Numbered from the stretch's first letter, positions 25,290-34,545 are shown. The stretch: 64,000 nucleotides of DNA from Microbacterium sp. Root180 (GCF_001428485.1 NZ_LMHS01000003.1:1054922-1118921); one strand, 5' to 3'. Notes: generated by a model from the letters alone, not told the origin. A program made the numbers and translations.

Positions 25290-26395
25290 GCACCCCCACC
25301 CGCACCACGACCGGCCGCGGCTTGAGCACTCCCCAGGGCGTCTGGCTGGTGGCCGAGCGCGAGATCGGCTCGAAACTGCGCAGCAAGGCGTTCGTCATCT
25401 CGACCGCGATCCTGCTGCTCGGAGCCCTGGCCATCGTCATCTGGGGCGGGTTCGCCGCCTCCAGCAACAGCGGCACCCCCGTGGCGGTGACGCCGGATGC
25501 CGCGTCCGCCGTCGCGGAGGCGGAGGGCCTGGACATCACCGAGGTCGCCGACCGCGCCGAGGCCGAAGCCCTCGTCGAGAGCGGTGACGTCGACGCCGCC
25601 ATCGTGGCCGATCCGGAGTCGCCGGTGGGCCTGGCCGTGATCGCCGAGTCCAGCCCGCCGACGCAGCTGCTGCTGCAGCTCGCGCAGACGCCGACCGTCG
25701 AGCTGCTCGACCCCGACGCGGCAGCCGGCGCGCTCGGCTACGTGGTCGCCATCGGCTTCGGCATCGTGTTCCTCTTCGCCGCGTCGATGTTCGGCGGCAC
25801 GATCGCACAGAGCGTCGTCGAGGAGAAGCAGACGCGCGTCGTCGAGCTGCTCATCTCGGCGATCCCGGTGCGCTCGCTCCTGGCCGGCAAGGTCATCGGC
25901 AACACGATCCTCGCGATGGGTCAGATCCTCCTCCTCGCCGCCATCGCCGTCGTCGGCCTCACCATCACCGACCAGACGGCGCTGCTGCAGGGCCTGGGCG
26001 GACCCATCGCCTGGTTCGCGGTGTTCTTCCTGTTCGGCTTCATCCTGCTCGCGTCGCTGTTCGCGGCGGCGGCGTCCATGGTCTCGCGCATGGAGGACAT
26101 CGGGTCGACCACGACCCCGCTGACCATGCTCATCATGGCGCCGTACTTCCTCGTGATCTTCTTCTTCGACAACCCGGTCGTGCTGGGGATCATGTCGTAC
26201 GTGCCGTTCTCGGCGCCCGTGGGCATGCCGATGCGACTGTTCCTCGGCGAAGCGCTGTGGTGGGAGCCGCTGCTCTCGCTCGCGATCCTCATCGCGACCT
26301 GCGTCGCCGCGATCGTGATCGGCGCGCGGATCTACGAGAACTCGCTCCTGCGCATGGGCGGACGCGTCAAGCTCTCCGAAGCGCTCGCGCGCTGA
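25286..26395 (+). CDS. ABC-2 type permease (NatB-like)
   Basis: 369-residue membrane subunit. One helix at about 37-55 is followed by a soluble extracytoplasmic domain (about 56-150, rich in Ala/Glu) and then five or six helices grouped at 155-350, the usual ABC-2 layout. VVEEKQTRVVELLISAIPVRSLLAGK is the conserved cytosolic coupling region. ATG at 25286 overlaps the ATPase stop and has AAGGAGG 8 nt upstream. Related pairs export sodium, lipids or antimicrobials; the cargo is not evident here. Confidence 0.9.
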   Translation: MSTPTRTTTGRGLSTPQGVWLVAEREIGSKLRSKAFVISTAILLLGALAIVIWGGFAASSNSGTPVAVTPDAASAVAEAEGLDITEVADRAEAEALVESGDVDAAIVADPESPVGLAVIAESSPPTQLLLQLAQTPTVELLDPDAAAGALGYVVAIGFGIVFLFAASMFGGTIAQSVVEEKQTRVVELLISAIPVRSLLAGKVIGNTILAMGQILLLAAIAVVGLTITDQTALLQGLGGPIAWFAVFFLFGFILLASLFAAAASMVSRMEDIGSTTTPLTMLIMAPYFLVIFFFDNPVVLGIMSYVPFSAPVGMPMRLFLGEALWWEPLLSLAILIATCVAAIVIGARIYENSLLRMGGRVKLSEALAR

Positions 26396-26406
26396 CGACG
26401 GTTTCC

Positions 26407-26446
26407 GGATGCCCCGGCCGCGCGCACCTGTGCGGCCGGGGCATCC
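26407..26446. terminator. 15-bp hairpin between convergent genes
   Basis: Perfect arms at 26407-26421 and 26432-26446 with a 10-nt loop separate the ABC-2 permease and the VOC gene. No T run; likely shared transcript end. Confidence 0.65.
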
Positions 26447-26455
26447 GTCCCTGAC

Positions 26456-26836
26456 CTAGCTCGCCTCCACCACCGCGAGGACGTTGCCCGACGGGTCGAG
26501 GAACCACGCGATCGCAGGACCCATGTCACGCGAGATGCCCTTCGCATCGGTCGGGAAGTCGGCGTCGTCGTAGATCTTGGTCGCGATGCCGCGGTCGTTG
26601 AGGTCGTCGACGGCCGCCTCGACGTCGTCGACGTCGAAATTCATGATCGTGAACACGGCCGGCACGTGATCGGGCTTGGGATAGACCATCACCTTCGCTC
26701 CCGAGCCGAGGGTGAGTTCGAGCAGGCCCATGTCCAGCTCCTGGACGGGGATTCCCAGCGTGTCGCCGTAGAAGGCCTTGGCCTCGCCGAGGTCCTTGAC
26801 GGCGAAGCCGCTGAACGCGCGGTCGGGTGTGAACAT
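26456..26836 (-). CDS. VOC family (glyoxalase/bleomycin-resistance-like) protein
   Basis: 126-residue VOC protein: FSGFAVKDLGEAKAFYGDTLG opens the first module, VMVYPKPDHVPAVFTIMNFDVDD the middle, and AIAWFLDPSGNVLAVVE closes the second with the metal-ligand Glu. ATG at 26836 has AGGGAGAG upstream. Substrate unknown. Confidence 0.82.
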   Translation of the reverse strand: MFTPDRAFSGFAVKDLGEAKAFYGDTLGIPVQELDMGLLELTLGSGAKVMVYPKPDHVPAVFTIMNFDVDDVEAAVDDLNDRGIATKIYDDADFPTDAKGISRDMGPAIAWFLDPSGNVLAVVEAS

Positions 26837-26925
26837 GCTCTCTCCCTGGGTCGTGACGGTCGCGGTGCCGCCCAGCCTCCGCCCTCGGCGGCGCCGTGTC
26901 CAGGGGGTCGACCGGATGCGGGCGC

Positions 26926-28137
26926 TCAGAGTCTTTCGACCACGGTCGCCACGCCCATGCCGCCGCCGATGCACAGCGTCGCGAGACCGTGGCGGCCCCC
27001 GGTGCGCTCGAGCTCGTCCACGAGGGTGCCGAGGATCATCGCGCCGGTCGCGCCGAGCGGGTGGCCCATCGCGATGGCGCCGCCGTTCACGTTCGTGCGC
27101 TCGTGGGGAAAGTCGTCGAGGTCGCGCATGAGCTTGAGAGCGACCGACGCGAAGGCCTCGTTGATCTCGACGAGGTCGATGTCGTGGATCGAGAGCCGGG
27201 CGCGCTCGAGCGCCAGGCGCGAGGCGGGTCCGGGACCGGTGAGCATGATGGTCGGCTCGGTGCTCACGACGGCGGCGGAGAGGATGCGTGCCCTCGGCGT
27301 GAGCCCGTGGCGCACCCCCGCCGCCTCACTGCCCACCAGGACGAGCGCGGCGCCGTCGACGATGCCGGACGAGTTGCCGGCGTGGTGCACGTGATCGATC
27401 GCCCCGGCCTCGGAGTACTTCCGCAGGGCCAGCTCGTCGAAGCCGGAGCGACCGAGGTCGGCGAAAGCGGGCGGCAGTGCGGCCAGGGTCTCGACGGTCG
27501 TTCCCGGCCGGATCGTCTCGTCGCGGTCCAGCAGCAGGCCGCCCTCGGCATCCGTCACCGGCACCACGGAGCGGTCGAAGCGCCCCTCCTCCCACGCCCG
27601 CGCGGCGCGTGCGTGGGATTCGGCGGCGAATCGGTCGACGTCCTCTCGCGTGTACCCCTCGAGCGTCGCGATGAGATCGGCGCTGATCCCCTGCGGGACG
27701 GAGTCCGGGGCGACCGCGGCGGCGGCATCCTTCGAGAAGGGGCTCCCGTCGCTGCCCATGCGCACGCGGCTCATCGATTCGACGCCCCCCGCGAGGAAGA
27801 GGTCCTCCCAGCCCGAGCGCACCCTCGCGGCGGCCTGATTGACCGCCTCGAGGCCCGACCCGCAGAAGCGGTTGAGCTGCACCCCGGGCACGGAGTCGGG
27901 CAGGCCGGCGGCGAGCGCGGCGATCTTCGCGATGTCGGAGCCCTGATCGCCGATCGGCGTGACACAGCCGAGCACGAGGTCGTCGATGCCGGCGGGGTCG
28001 AGGCCTGGATGCCGGTCCCGCAGTGCGTCGATGAGGCCGACGACGAGCTCATGCGGCGCGACGCCGTGCAACGAGCCGGTCGCCTTCCCGCGGCCGCGCG
28101 GCGTGCGGACGGCGTCGTAGACGAAGGCCTCGGTCAT
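26926..28137 (-). CDS. Acetyl-CoA C-acyltransferase (thiolase)
   Basis: 403-residue thiolase. Nucleophile Cys92 lies in [11 protein letters not shown], and the C-terminal pair is His359 (GHPLGATGA) and Cys389 (CIGGGMG); the NEAFA motif is also present. Length and motifs fit degradative FadA/AtoB-type enzymes, which cleave 3-oxoacyl-CoA or condense acetyl-CoA. ATG at 28137 has GAGGGAG upstream. It stands alone on this strand, 100 bases from the RraA gene, with no other beta-oxidation gene beside it. Confidence 0.92.
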   Translation of the reverse strand: MTEAFVYDAVRTPRGRGKATGSLHGVAPHELVVGLIDALRDRHPGLDPAGIDDLVLGCVTPIGDQGSDIAKIAALAAGLPDSVPGVQLNRFCGSGLEAVNQAAARVRSGWEDLFLAGGVESMSRVRMGSDGSPFSKDAAAAVAPDSVPQGISADLIATLEGYTREDVDRFAAESHARAARAWEEGRFDRSVVPVTDAEGGLLLDRDETIRPGTTVETLAALPPAFADLGRSGFDELALRKYSEAGAIDHVHHAGNSSGIVDGAALVLVGSEAAGVRHGLTPRARILSAAVVSTEPTIMLTGPGPASRLALERARLSIHDIDLVEINEAFASVALKLMRDLDDFPHERTNVNGGAIAMGHPLGATGAMILGTLVDELERTGGRHGLATLCIGGGMGVATVVERL

Positions 28138-28237
28138 CGCGTCTCCCTCGATCGCACCTGGATCCATCGTGCCACCGCGCGCGTCGACCCGGGCGCGCGC
28201 GGCGTGGTCGCGCCATCTCCTCCGCTCGTTCCGCTCG

Positions 28238-28714
28238 CTAGGAGGTGCAGCGCTCGACGAGCACGCCATCGGCGTCGGCCCACACGTGGCGGCCGGGGGC
28301 GAACACGACCCCGCCGATCTCGACGGGGACATCGACCTCGCCGACGCCGTCCTTGGCGCTCTTGCGCGGATTGGAGCCGAGCGCCTTGACGCCGAGCGGC
28401 AGCGCGGCGATCGCCTCACGATCGCGGACGGCGCCGTGCACGATCAGTCCCGCCCAGCCGTTCTCGACCGCCGACGCCGCGATGAGGTCGCCGACGAGGG
28501 CCGATTCGAGTGATCCGCCGCCGTCGATCACGAGCACGGCACCACCGCCGTCCGTGGCGAGCACGGCCTTCACGAGCGCGTTGTCGCGGTGACAGCGCAC
28601 CGTGCGGACCGGCCCGTCGAAGGCCGTGCGCCCGCCGAGATCGAGCAGCTGGAGCCCTAGCGAGTCGAGGGCGTCGCCGCGCTCGTCGTACAGGTCGGCC
28701 GTCGCGATCGTCAT
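28238..28714 (-). CDS. rraA: RraA family protein
   Basis: 158-residue RraA-fold protein. The line [24 protein letters not shown] is the family core and [14 protein letters not shown] the usual start. In some bacteria RraA inhibits RNase E; in others RraA-fold proteins are aldolases acting on 4-hydroxy-4-methyl-2-oxoglutarate. The fold and sequence support the family but not which activity. TACCGT lies 6 nt before the ATG, so the mRNA is probably leaderless. Confidence 0.85.
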   Translation of the reverse strand: MTIATADLYDERGDALDSLGLQLLDLGGRTAFDGPVRTVRCHRDNALVKAVLATDGGGAVLVIDGGGSLESALVGDLIAASAVENGWAGLIVHGAVRDREAIAALPLGVKALGSNPRKSAKDGVGEVDVPVEIGGVVFAPGRHVWADADGVLVERCTS

Positions 28715-28720
28715 GACGCC

Positions 28721-28726
28721 ACGGTA
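28721..28726 (-). promoter_or_regulatory. -10 box of rraA (leaderless)
   Basis: TACCGT on the minus strand ends 6 nt before ATG 28714. Confidence 0.5.
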
Positions 28727-28799
28727 TGCCGCACTCCGCGGCGAGCGGCCCGGTCGGCGGCGGGAAGAACCACCGGATTTCACCCGGCGCGAAACCGGC

Positions 28800-29330
28800 C
28801 TACGTCTGGACCGGTCCTCGCGGGTTGAGGTCGGGATGGAAGGCCGTGAAGACCGAGTACGTCTCGCCGTCGGCATCGTCCTCCCGCTCCTTGAACTCCA
28901 CGAGGAGCTCGTGCAGCCGGCGCTGGAACTCCTCCCTGTGCGCGTCGTTGAGCTTGAGTCCGAGCCAGGAGGTGTCGAGGTCGCCGGGGTCGACGCGTTC
29001 GATCTGCTGCAGGAAGACCTCGACGAGCACGCGGCTGCGGTCGGGCATCGGCATCCGCCACGACAGCCCCGTCGCGCGGTACGGCACCTCGCGCGCTCCC
29101 TGCGCCCCCGAACGTGCCGGCTCGGCCCGGAGGAAACCGGTCTGCGCCAGGGTGCGCACGTGATGCAGCATCGTGCCCGGGTTGACTCCGAGGAGCCCCG
29201 CCAGCTCCTTGTTGGTGCGCGACTCGAACGCGCACAGCCGCAGCACCCGCAGACGCAGCGGCGAGCTGATCGCGCGCAGGCGCGCCTCGTCCTCGGGATT
29301 GCCGGGAGTGAGCTCGATGCGATCGTCCAC
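28800..29330 (-). CDS. ArsR-like winged-helix regulator
   Basis: 176-residue DNA-binding protein. The helix-turn-helix is in LRLRVLRLCAFESRTNKELAGLLGVNPGTMLHHVRTL (about 25-61). A longer C-terminal half (90-176) predicted helical suggests dimerisation or ligand binding, so it is not a minimal metal sensor. GTG start at 29330 is 6 nt from TAGCCT, indicating a leaderless mRNA. It is divergent from an MFS exporter and two similar palindromes lie between them, which points to repression of the exporter and of itself. Confidence 0.82.
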   Translation of the reverse strand: MDDRIELTPGNPEDEARLRAISSPLRLRVLRLCAFESRTNKELAGLLGVNPGTMLHHVRTLAQTGFLRAEPARSGAQGAREVPYRATGLSWRMPMPDRSRVLVEVFLQQIERVDPGDLDTSWLGLKLNDAHREEFQRRLHELLVEFKEREDDADGETYSVFTAFHPDLNPRGPVQT

Positions 29331-29336
29331 AGCCTC

Positions 29337-29342
29337 AGGCTA
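29337..29342 (-). promoter_or_regulatory. -10 box of the ArsR-like gene (leaderless)
   Basis: TAGCCT on the minus strand ends 6 nt before the GTG at 29330. Confidence 0.5.
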
Positions 29343-29350
29343 GAGGACTG

Positions 29351-29397
29351 ATTGACAACTCTCAATCGGTCGCTCAGACTGATTGACATGTCCCAAT
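29351..29397. promoter_or_regulatory. Two ATTGA/TCAAT-type operator copies
   Basis: ATTGACAACTCTCAAT (29351-29366) and ATTGACATGTCCCAAT (29382-29397) are near-identical palindromic elements 31 bp apart (about three helical turns). The second spans the ATG of the MFS gene at 29388, so binding would block both transcription and initiation. TTGACA occurs in each. Confidence 0.65.
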
Positions 29398-30791
29398 CAC
29401 TTCCCGCCGACGATGCCGTCGAGGTCGACGCCGACGTTCTCTCAGAGGCGCGGGCCGAAGCATCCGGTGCGTCCGTCGCGTCGAGAGCGGATGCCGCGGC
29501 AGACGCCGCCGCGCCCGACGGCACTAGCGCTGCGGACCAGGCCGCGCCCAGGGGGTCGCTGTGGCGCGACCGCAACTTCCTCACCATGTGGGGCGGGCAG
29601 ACGCTCGCGCAGTTCGGTGCGCAGATCAGCGAGCTCGCGTTCCCCGTCCTCGCCGTGCTCCTGCTCAATGCGACCGAGTTCGAGGTCGGCGTGCTCACCG
29701 CGGCCAACGTCGCCGCCTTCCTGATCGTGGGCCTCCCCGCCGGTGCGTGGATCGATCGAATGCGCAAGCGGCACGTGATGATCGCCGCCGACGTGGTGCG
29801 CGCCCTCGCCCTGGCGATGGTTCCGGTGCTGTGGGCCCTCGGCACACTCCAGATCTGGCATCTCGTCGCGATCGCGCTGGTGCTCGGCGTGGCCACGGTC
29901 TTCTTCGACGTGTCGTACCAGAGCATCATCCCGTCACTGGTGAGGCCGGCGCAGATCGGCGAGGCCAACGGCAAGCTGCAGTCGACCTACGAACTGGCCA
30001 ACATCGCGGGGCCGGGGTTCGCGGGATGGCTCATCGGCGTGATCAGCGCACCGTTCGCGATGCTGGCGACGTCGGGCACCTACCTCGTCTCGGCGATCGC
30101 GCTCGCGCTGACGAAGGACCATGAGGAGCGTCGACCGCGCGAAGACCATGGACCGCTGCTGCGCGAGATCTGGGAGGGACTGCACTTCGTCTTCACCGAG
30201 AAGCTGCTGCGCCGCATCGTCGGCACGACCGGGGTGTCCAACTTCTTCAGCACGATGTCCTGGACTCTGATCCCGATCTTCCTGCTGCGCGAACTGGGCT
30301 TCTCTCCCACCTCGATGGGCGTCATCCTCTCCCTCGGCGCCATCGGTGGCCTGCTCGGCGCGATCGCGACGCCGCGGATCATCGCGCGCATCGGCGAGGC
30401 GCGGGCGATCCCGGTCAGCGCGCTCGGCTTCAGCGTGATCGCCCTGCTGCTGCCGGTGGCCGCCGCGGTGCCCGCGGTGGCGTTCCCGCTGATGGTCGCC
30501 CAGTTCTTCGTGAGCAGCTTCACCGTGCTGCTCTACAACATCACGCAGGTCACGTTCCGTCAGCGCATCACGCCGCCGCGGCTGCTCGGGCGCATGAACG
30601 CCTCCGTGCGGTTCGTCGTGTGGGGTGTCATGCCGATCTCGGCGCTGCTCGCCGGCGGCCTGGGCACCTGGCTCGGTGTCGTGCCGACGATGTGGATCGC
30701 CGCCATCGGTCAGCTGCTCTCCGCCGCCTTCGTGGTGTTCGGTCCGTTCTGGAGAATGCGCGAGCTTCCCGACTCCCACACGAACGCCTGA
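29388..30791 (+). CDS. MFS transporter (MFS_3/macrolide-efflux-like)
   Basis: 467-residue major facilitator with about 12 helices after an unusually long Ala/Asp-rich hydrophilic N-terminus (1-55). The loop GAWIDRMRKRHVMIAADVVRA matches the conserved 2-3 loop of this family; the group includes EntS and Mef-type efflux pumps. ATG at 29388 was chosen because it begins MSQSLPADD; an earlier TTG would include the first operator. Divergent ArsR-like regulator suggests substrate-induced export. It ends 3 nt from a convergent membrane protein gene. Confidence 0.87.
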   Translation: MSQSLPADDAVEVDADVLSEARAEASGASVASRADAAADAAAPDGTSAADQAAPRGSLWRDRNFLTMWGGQTLAQFGAQISELAFPVLAVLLLNATEFEVGVLTAANVAAFLIVGLPAGAWIDRMRKRHVMIAADVVRALALAMVPVLWALGTLQIWHLVAIALVLGVATVFFDVSYQSIIPSLVRPAQIGEANGKLQSTYELANIAGPGFAGWLIGVISAPFAMLATSGTYLVSAIALALTKDHEERRPREDHGPLLREIWEGLHFVFTEKLLRRIVGTTGVSNFFSTMSWTLIPIFLLRELGFSPTSMGVILSLGAIGGLLGAIATPRIIARIGEARAIPVSALGFSVIALLLPVAAAVPAVAFPLMVAQFFVSSFTVLLYNITQVTFRQRITPPRLLGRMNASVRFVVWGVMPISALLAGGLGTWLGVVPTMWIAAIGQLLSAAFVVFGPFWRMRELPDSHTNA

Positions 30792-30794
30792 GCG

Positions 30795-31262
30795 TCACGC
30801 CGGGGAAGCCGCCCGGCGGGACCGGGCGATGCCCATGATCGCGGTGATGAACGCGGCCAGGTACGCCAGGCCGATCACCCCTGCGGCGAGCGCGAAGAGC
30901 GCCGCGGACGTCTCGGCCGAGATGCCGAACCACGCCATGAAGACGGTGTCGAGCGAGCCGCTGTCGCCGGCGTCGGGCACCGTCATGCCGCCGATCAGGA
31001 ACCCGAGCCACAGCACCGCGGATGCGATGTCGTACCAGAGCCGCGTCGCGCGCTCGCGCCGCACCTCGCGGTCGAACAGCGTCAGCGCGGGTGGCACCAG
31101 CAGCACCGCGACCACGATGACCCCGTACACGATGCCGAAGAATCCCAGCCATCCGACCTCGGCTCCGACGTTGCCGCGGCCGACGAAGAAGAACACCGGC
31201 AGGAGCACGGCGACCGGCCACTGGGCGTAGAAGACGAACCGGCCGGTGCCCTCGATGTGCAT
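30795..31262 (-). CDS. Four-helix membrane protein, unknown
   Basis: 155-residue integral membrane protein with four hydrophobic segments (about 10-27, 35-60, 80-100, 118-143) and a basic loop FDREVRRERATRLW after the second. I do not recognise a family. TACGGT lies 6 nt before the ATG, so it has its own leaderless promoter facing away from the polyketide synthase gene. Confidence 0.75.
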   Translation of the reverse strand: MHIEGTGRFVFYAQWPVAVLLPVFFFVGRGNVGAEVGWLGFFGIVYGVIVVAVLLVPPALTLFDREVRRERATRLWYDIASAVLWLGFLIGGMTVPDAGDSGSLDTVFMAWFGISAETSAALFALAAGVIGLAYLAAFITAIMGIARSRRAASPA

Positions 31263-31268
31263 GACTCG

Positions 31269-31274
31269 ACCGTA
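31269..31274 (-). promoter_or_regulatory. -10 box of the membrane protein gene (leaderless)
   Basis: TACGGT on the minus strand ends 6 nt before ATG 31262. Confidence 0.5.
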
Positions 31275-31322
31275 GTGCGCAAGGCGGCCCCATCAGGGCC
31301 CCGGTCGTGCTTAGGTGTGAGC

Positions 31323-32489
31323 ATGAGCGCGCGCATCGTGTCTATCGGAACGGCGGTGCCGCCGACGTGCGTGCCGCAGGAGCGCGCGCGGGCGATCTTC
31401 GCCGGCCAGCCTGGCGCGGACCGGCTGACGCAGCGCCTGATCCACGCCGCGTTCGAGGCTTCGGCGATCGAGCGGCGCCACACGGTGCTCACGGAGTTCG
31501 GCGACGACCTCTCCTCGCACGAGGTCGTGCCCGAGGGCCGTGCGCGCTTCGCAGACGACCAGGGTCGGATGCTGCGCCCCACCACCGGCGCGCGCAACGA
31601 CCTCTACCTCGCCGCCGCGCCCGAGCTCAACGCCCGTGCGGCGCGCGCCGCGCTGACGGATGCCGGGATCGAGGCATCCGCCATCACCCACGTGGTGACC
31701 GTCTCGTGCACCGGATTCTTCGCCCCCGGCCCCGACTACCGACTGGTCCGCGACCTGGGCCTCGATCCGACAGTGGAGCGCTATCACCTGGGCTTCATCG
31801 GCTGCGCGGCCGCGATGCCCGGGCTGCGGCTCGCCGCGCGCATCACCGCCGCCCAGCCGGACGCGGTCGTGCTCGTCGTCTGCCTGGAGCTGTGCACGCT
31901 GCACATCCGACCGTCGGCCGATCCGCAGCAGATCGTCGCGGCATCCGTGTTCGCCGACGGCGCGGCCGCCGCGATCGTCACGGCCGACGCGTCGGTCGGG
32001 CGCGCGGGCGGCCTCGAGCTCGACCGCTTCTCGACGGCCCTCACGTCCGAAGGAGAGGCCGACATGGTGTGGACGATCGGCGACCACGGGTTCGAGATGA
32101 CCCTCTCCGCCGAGGTCCCCCGCATCGTCGGACGCGAGATCCGCGGGGCCGTGGATTCGTTCCTCTCGGGGGAGGGGATGCCCGACGCGTGGGCGGTGCA
32201 CCCCGGTGGCCGCAGCGTGCTCGACCGCGTCGAGGCCGGGCTGGAGCTGGCTCCGAGCGCGCTCGACACCTCGCGCGAGGTGCTGCGTGACTACGGCAAC
32301 ATGTCGAGCGCGACGATCCTCTTCATCCTGCGGCGGCTACTGCACGACGACCGCCTCGCCGACGGGGCGCGGCTCGGCACGCTCGCGTTCGGCCCGGGAC
32401 TCACGGTCGAGTCGGCGATGCTCGTCAAGCGCGGCGCGACGGCGTCCGCTGTGGACGCGGCGCCCATCGAGGCCGTCGTCGGCGCATGA
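31323..32489 (+). CDS. Type III polyketide synthase
   Basis: 388-residue chalcone-synthase-like enzyme. The triad is intact: Cys161 in FIGCAAAMPGLRLA, His293 in WAVHPGGRSVLD and Asn326 in YGNMSSAT. Bacterial members extend fatty acyl or small acyl starters with malonyl-CoA to alkylresorcinols, alkylpyrones or naphthols. The following methyltransferase and flavin monooxygenase copy the order of the Streptomyces srsABC phenolic-lipid operon, so an alkylresorcinol-type product that is methylated and hydroxylated is the leading guess. The ATG at 31323 lies 6 nt from TTAGGT. The stop overlaps the next start (ATGA). Confidence 0.93.
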   Translation: MSARIVSIGTAVPPTCVPQERARAIFAGQPGADRLTQRLIHAAFEASAIERRHTVLTEFGDDLSSHEVVPEGRARFADDQGRMLRPTTGARNDLYLAAAPELNARAARAALTDAGIEASAITHVVTVSCTGFFAPGPDYRLVRDLGLDPTVERYHLGFIGCAAAMPGLRLAARITAAQPDAVVLVVCLELCTLHIRPSADPQQIVAASVFADGAAAAIVTADASVGRAGGLELDRFSTALTSEGEADMVWTIGDHGFEMTLSAEVPRIVGREIRGAVDSFLSGEGMPDAWAVHPGGRSVLDRVEAGLELAPSALDTSREVLRDYGNMSSATILFILRRLLHDDRLADGARLGTLAFGPGLTVESAMLVKRGATASAVDAAPIEAVVGA

Positions 32490-33178
32490 GCCTGAGCGTC
32501 CGCGACGCCGAGCTCGAGGAGCTCATGGACGACCCGGCGTGCGACCCCCGGCGGCTGAAGGCCACCCTCCGGCGGTTCGGGACGATCAACCGGCTCTTCT
32601 CGGGATGGGGCACCACGTATCGCGACCGCCTGCGACCGGCGCTCGCGGCGCTCGGCCGGCCGGCGCGCGTGCTTGACCTCGGATCGGGCGGCGGCGATCT
32701 CGTCGTTCGTCTGGCCGCCCTGGCCCGGCAGGACGGCCTCAACGTGTCGTGGATCGGCGCGGACCCCGACCACCGATCGCTCGAGATCGCCGGGGAGCGC
32801 GCGGCGCCCGGCATCGAGTTCCGGGTGACGGATGCCGCCTCCCTGCGACGCGAGGGCGAGACGTTCGACGCCGTGGTGTCCAACCACGTGCTCCACCACC
32901 TGAGCTCGGCCGAGCTGGCGGCGTTCGCCGAGGACTCGCTGGCCCTGAGCACCGGGCCGGTGATCCACTCCGACATCCGGCGCAGCAGCGCGGCCTACGG
33001 GCTGTACGCGATCGCGATCACGCCGTTCGCCCCGGGAACGTTCCTGCGCACCGACGGCCTGCGCTCGATCCGCCGCAGCTACCTGCCCGACGAGCTCGGC
33101 GGCGCGCTCGGCGGACGCTGGCGGGTGGAGACAGGGTCGCCGTTCCGCGTGCTGGCGCTGGCGCACGCGGATGCCTGA
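32486..33178 (+). CDS. Class I SAM-dependent methyltransferase
   Basis: 230-residue methyltransferase with the SAM-binding motif VLDLGSGGGDL (about 63-73), acidic residue after strand 2 in IGADPDHRSLE, and VVSNHVLHHLSS as motif post II. Position between a type III PKS and a flavin monooxygenase points to O- or C-methylation of a phenolic intermediate. It overlaps both neighbours (4 nt and 8 nt). Streptomyces SrsB is, as I recall, of a membrane methyltransferase type, so the step would be analogous rather than homologous. Confidence 0.88.
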   Translation: MSLSVRDAELEELMDDPACDPRRLKATLRRFGTINRLFSGWGTTYRDRLRPALAALGRPARVLDLGSGGGDLVVRLAALARQDGLNVSWIGADPDHRSLEIAGERAAPGIEFRVTDAASLRREGETFDAVVSNHVLHHLSSAELAAFAEDSLALSTGPVIHSDIRRSSAAYGLYAIAITPFAPGTFLRTDGLRSIRRSYLPDELGGALGGRWRVETGSPFRVLALAHADA

Positions 33179-34289
33179 CGTCATCGTCGTGGGAGCGGGC
33201 CCGGTGGGCACGCTGCTGTCGTCGGAGCTCGCACGACGCGGCGTGGAGGTGACCGTCCTCGAGCGCCGCGCCGAGCCCGGCGGTGGTTCCCGTGCGATCG
33301 GCGTCCACTCCCCCGTGCTGGCCGCGCTGGAGGCATCCGGCATCACCGACCGACTGCTCGCGAGCGCGGTGCGGGTCTCGCGCGGCGAGGCGCGGTCGGG
33401 CGGTCGCACGCTCGGGGTGGTCCGCTTCGATCGACTCGACCGCCGATTCCCGTTCGTGGCCACCCTCCCGCAGCACGAGACCGAGGCCGCGCTGGCCGAA
33501 GGCGCCCCCGTTCCCCGCCGCGGCGCGGCCGTGACGGGCGTGCGGCCCGAGGGACGCGGCATCCGCGTGTCCGTCCACGAGGACGAGGACGTCGTGGCCC
33601 CCCTCGTGATCGTCGCCGGGGGCTGGCGGGCGCGCGAGCTCGTCTACCGTCCGGGCGGCGTGCGCGTGCGCCCGTACGCCGACCGGTACCTGATGGCCGA
33701 TGTCGCGACTGGCCGCGACGACGACCTCGCGGTGATCGGCATCGATCGCGGCGGCGTGCTGGAATCCTTCCCGCTCCCGGGCGGACGCCGGCGGTATGTC
33801 ACGTGGGACGCCGGCTCTCCCGAGGCGGACCGCGGCGAGCGGCTGCGCGCCGCGCTGCGCGCCCGCGGCGAGCATGCGGCGGCCGCCGGGGTCGAGACCG
33901 CGACCGCCTTCGAGGTGCGTCGTGCCATCGCGCCGGCGCTGCGCCGCGACAGGTTGTTCGTGATCGGCGACACCGCCCACGAGGTCAGCCCGATCGGCGG
34001 GCAGGGGATGAACCTCGGGCTGCTGGATGCCGCGACCCTGGCCCCGCTGCTCGCGGAATGGGTGCGCACCGGAGCGGCCCCCGACGCCGGCCTGGCGCGG
34101 TGGGAGCGGCGGCGTCTCGCCTCGGCGCGGAACGCCGCCCGCCTCGCGAGCCTGAACACCTCTCTCGGCCGGCCGCTCGGCCCGGTCGCGAACGCGGTGA
34201 GACGGGAGGGTCTGCGGCTCGCGCTCCTGCCCCCCGGCGCGCGGATGCTGGCCCACGCGTACTCGATGGGGTTCGACCGCGACGCGTGA
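33171..34289 (+). CDS. FAD-dependent monooxygenase/oxidoreductase
   Basis: 372-residue flavoprotein of the aromatic-hydroxylase type. GXGXXG is IVVGAGPVGTLLSSELA at the N-terminus; the second FAD motif is VIGDTAHEVSPIGGQGMNLGL (about 262-282). The GD and the PIGGQGMN parts match class A flavin monooxygenases. Expected job is hydroxylation of the phenolic polyketide to a quinol/quinone precursor. ATG at 33171 lies 8 nt inside the methyltransferase gene. Followed by two inverted repeats. Confidence 0.87.
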   Translation: MPDVIVVGAGPVGTLLSSELARRGVEVTVLERRAEPGGGSRAIGVHSPVLAALEASGITDRLLASAVRVSRGEARSGGRTLGVVRFDRLDRRFPFVATLPQHETEAALAEGAPVPRRGAAVTGVRPEGRGIRVSVHEDEDVVAPLVIVAGGWRARELVYRPGGVRVRPYADRYLMADVATGRDDDLAVIGIDRGGVLESFPLPGGRRRYVTWDAGSPEADRGERLRAALRARGEHAAAAGVETATAFEVRRAIAPALRRDRLFVIGDTAHEVSPIGGQGMNLGLLDAATLAPLLAEWVRTGAAPDAGLARWERRRLASARNAARLASLNTSLGRPLGPVANAVRREGLRLALLPPGARMLAHAYSMGFDRDA

Positions 34290-34300
34290 CGGGTCGGAAC

Positions 34301-34370
34301 GGTTTGGGGCGCATTCCGGGCATTCGGGGCGCGTGTAGTGCGCCCCGAGGTACGAATCACGCCCCAAACC
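34301..34370. repeat. Nested inverted repeats (cruciform-like)
   Basis: Outer arms GGTTTGGGGCG (34301-34311) and CGCCCCAAACC (34360-34370) enclose inner arms TCGGGGCGC (34324-34332) and GCGCCCCGA (34340-34348). Located 12 bases after the monooxygenase stop in the convergent gap; probable transcript end. Confidence 0.6.
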
Positions 34371-34440
34371 CGCGAGAGGCGAGCCCGCGAGAGTCAGCCC
34401 GTGATCGCATGCCGCGACGAGGGACCACTCTCACCGGCGT

Positions 34441-34512
34441 CGAGAACGGAGGAGAATCGCGCGCGACAGAGCGCCGTCGGATCACCTCGGCGGCGTGTCT
34501 CCTCGATTCTCG
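34441..34512. terminator. Imperfect hairpin related to that at 13788
   Basis: Arms at 34441-34455 and 34498-34512 pair at 13 of 15 positions. The left arm core AACGGAGGAGAA is the same as in the pyrE-side terminator. It lies between the monooxygenase gene and the UbiA gene stop. Confidence 0.55.
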
Positions 34513-34545
34513 GCACCCCGCAGACGGCGGTCCGTACCCGACCGG

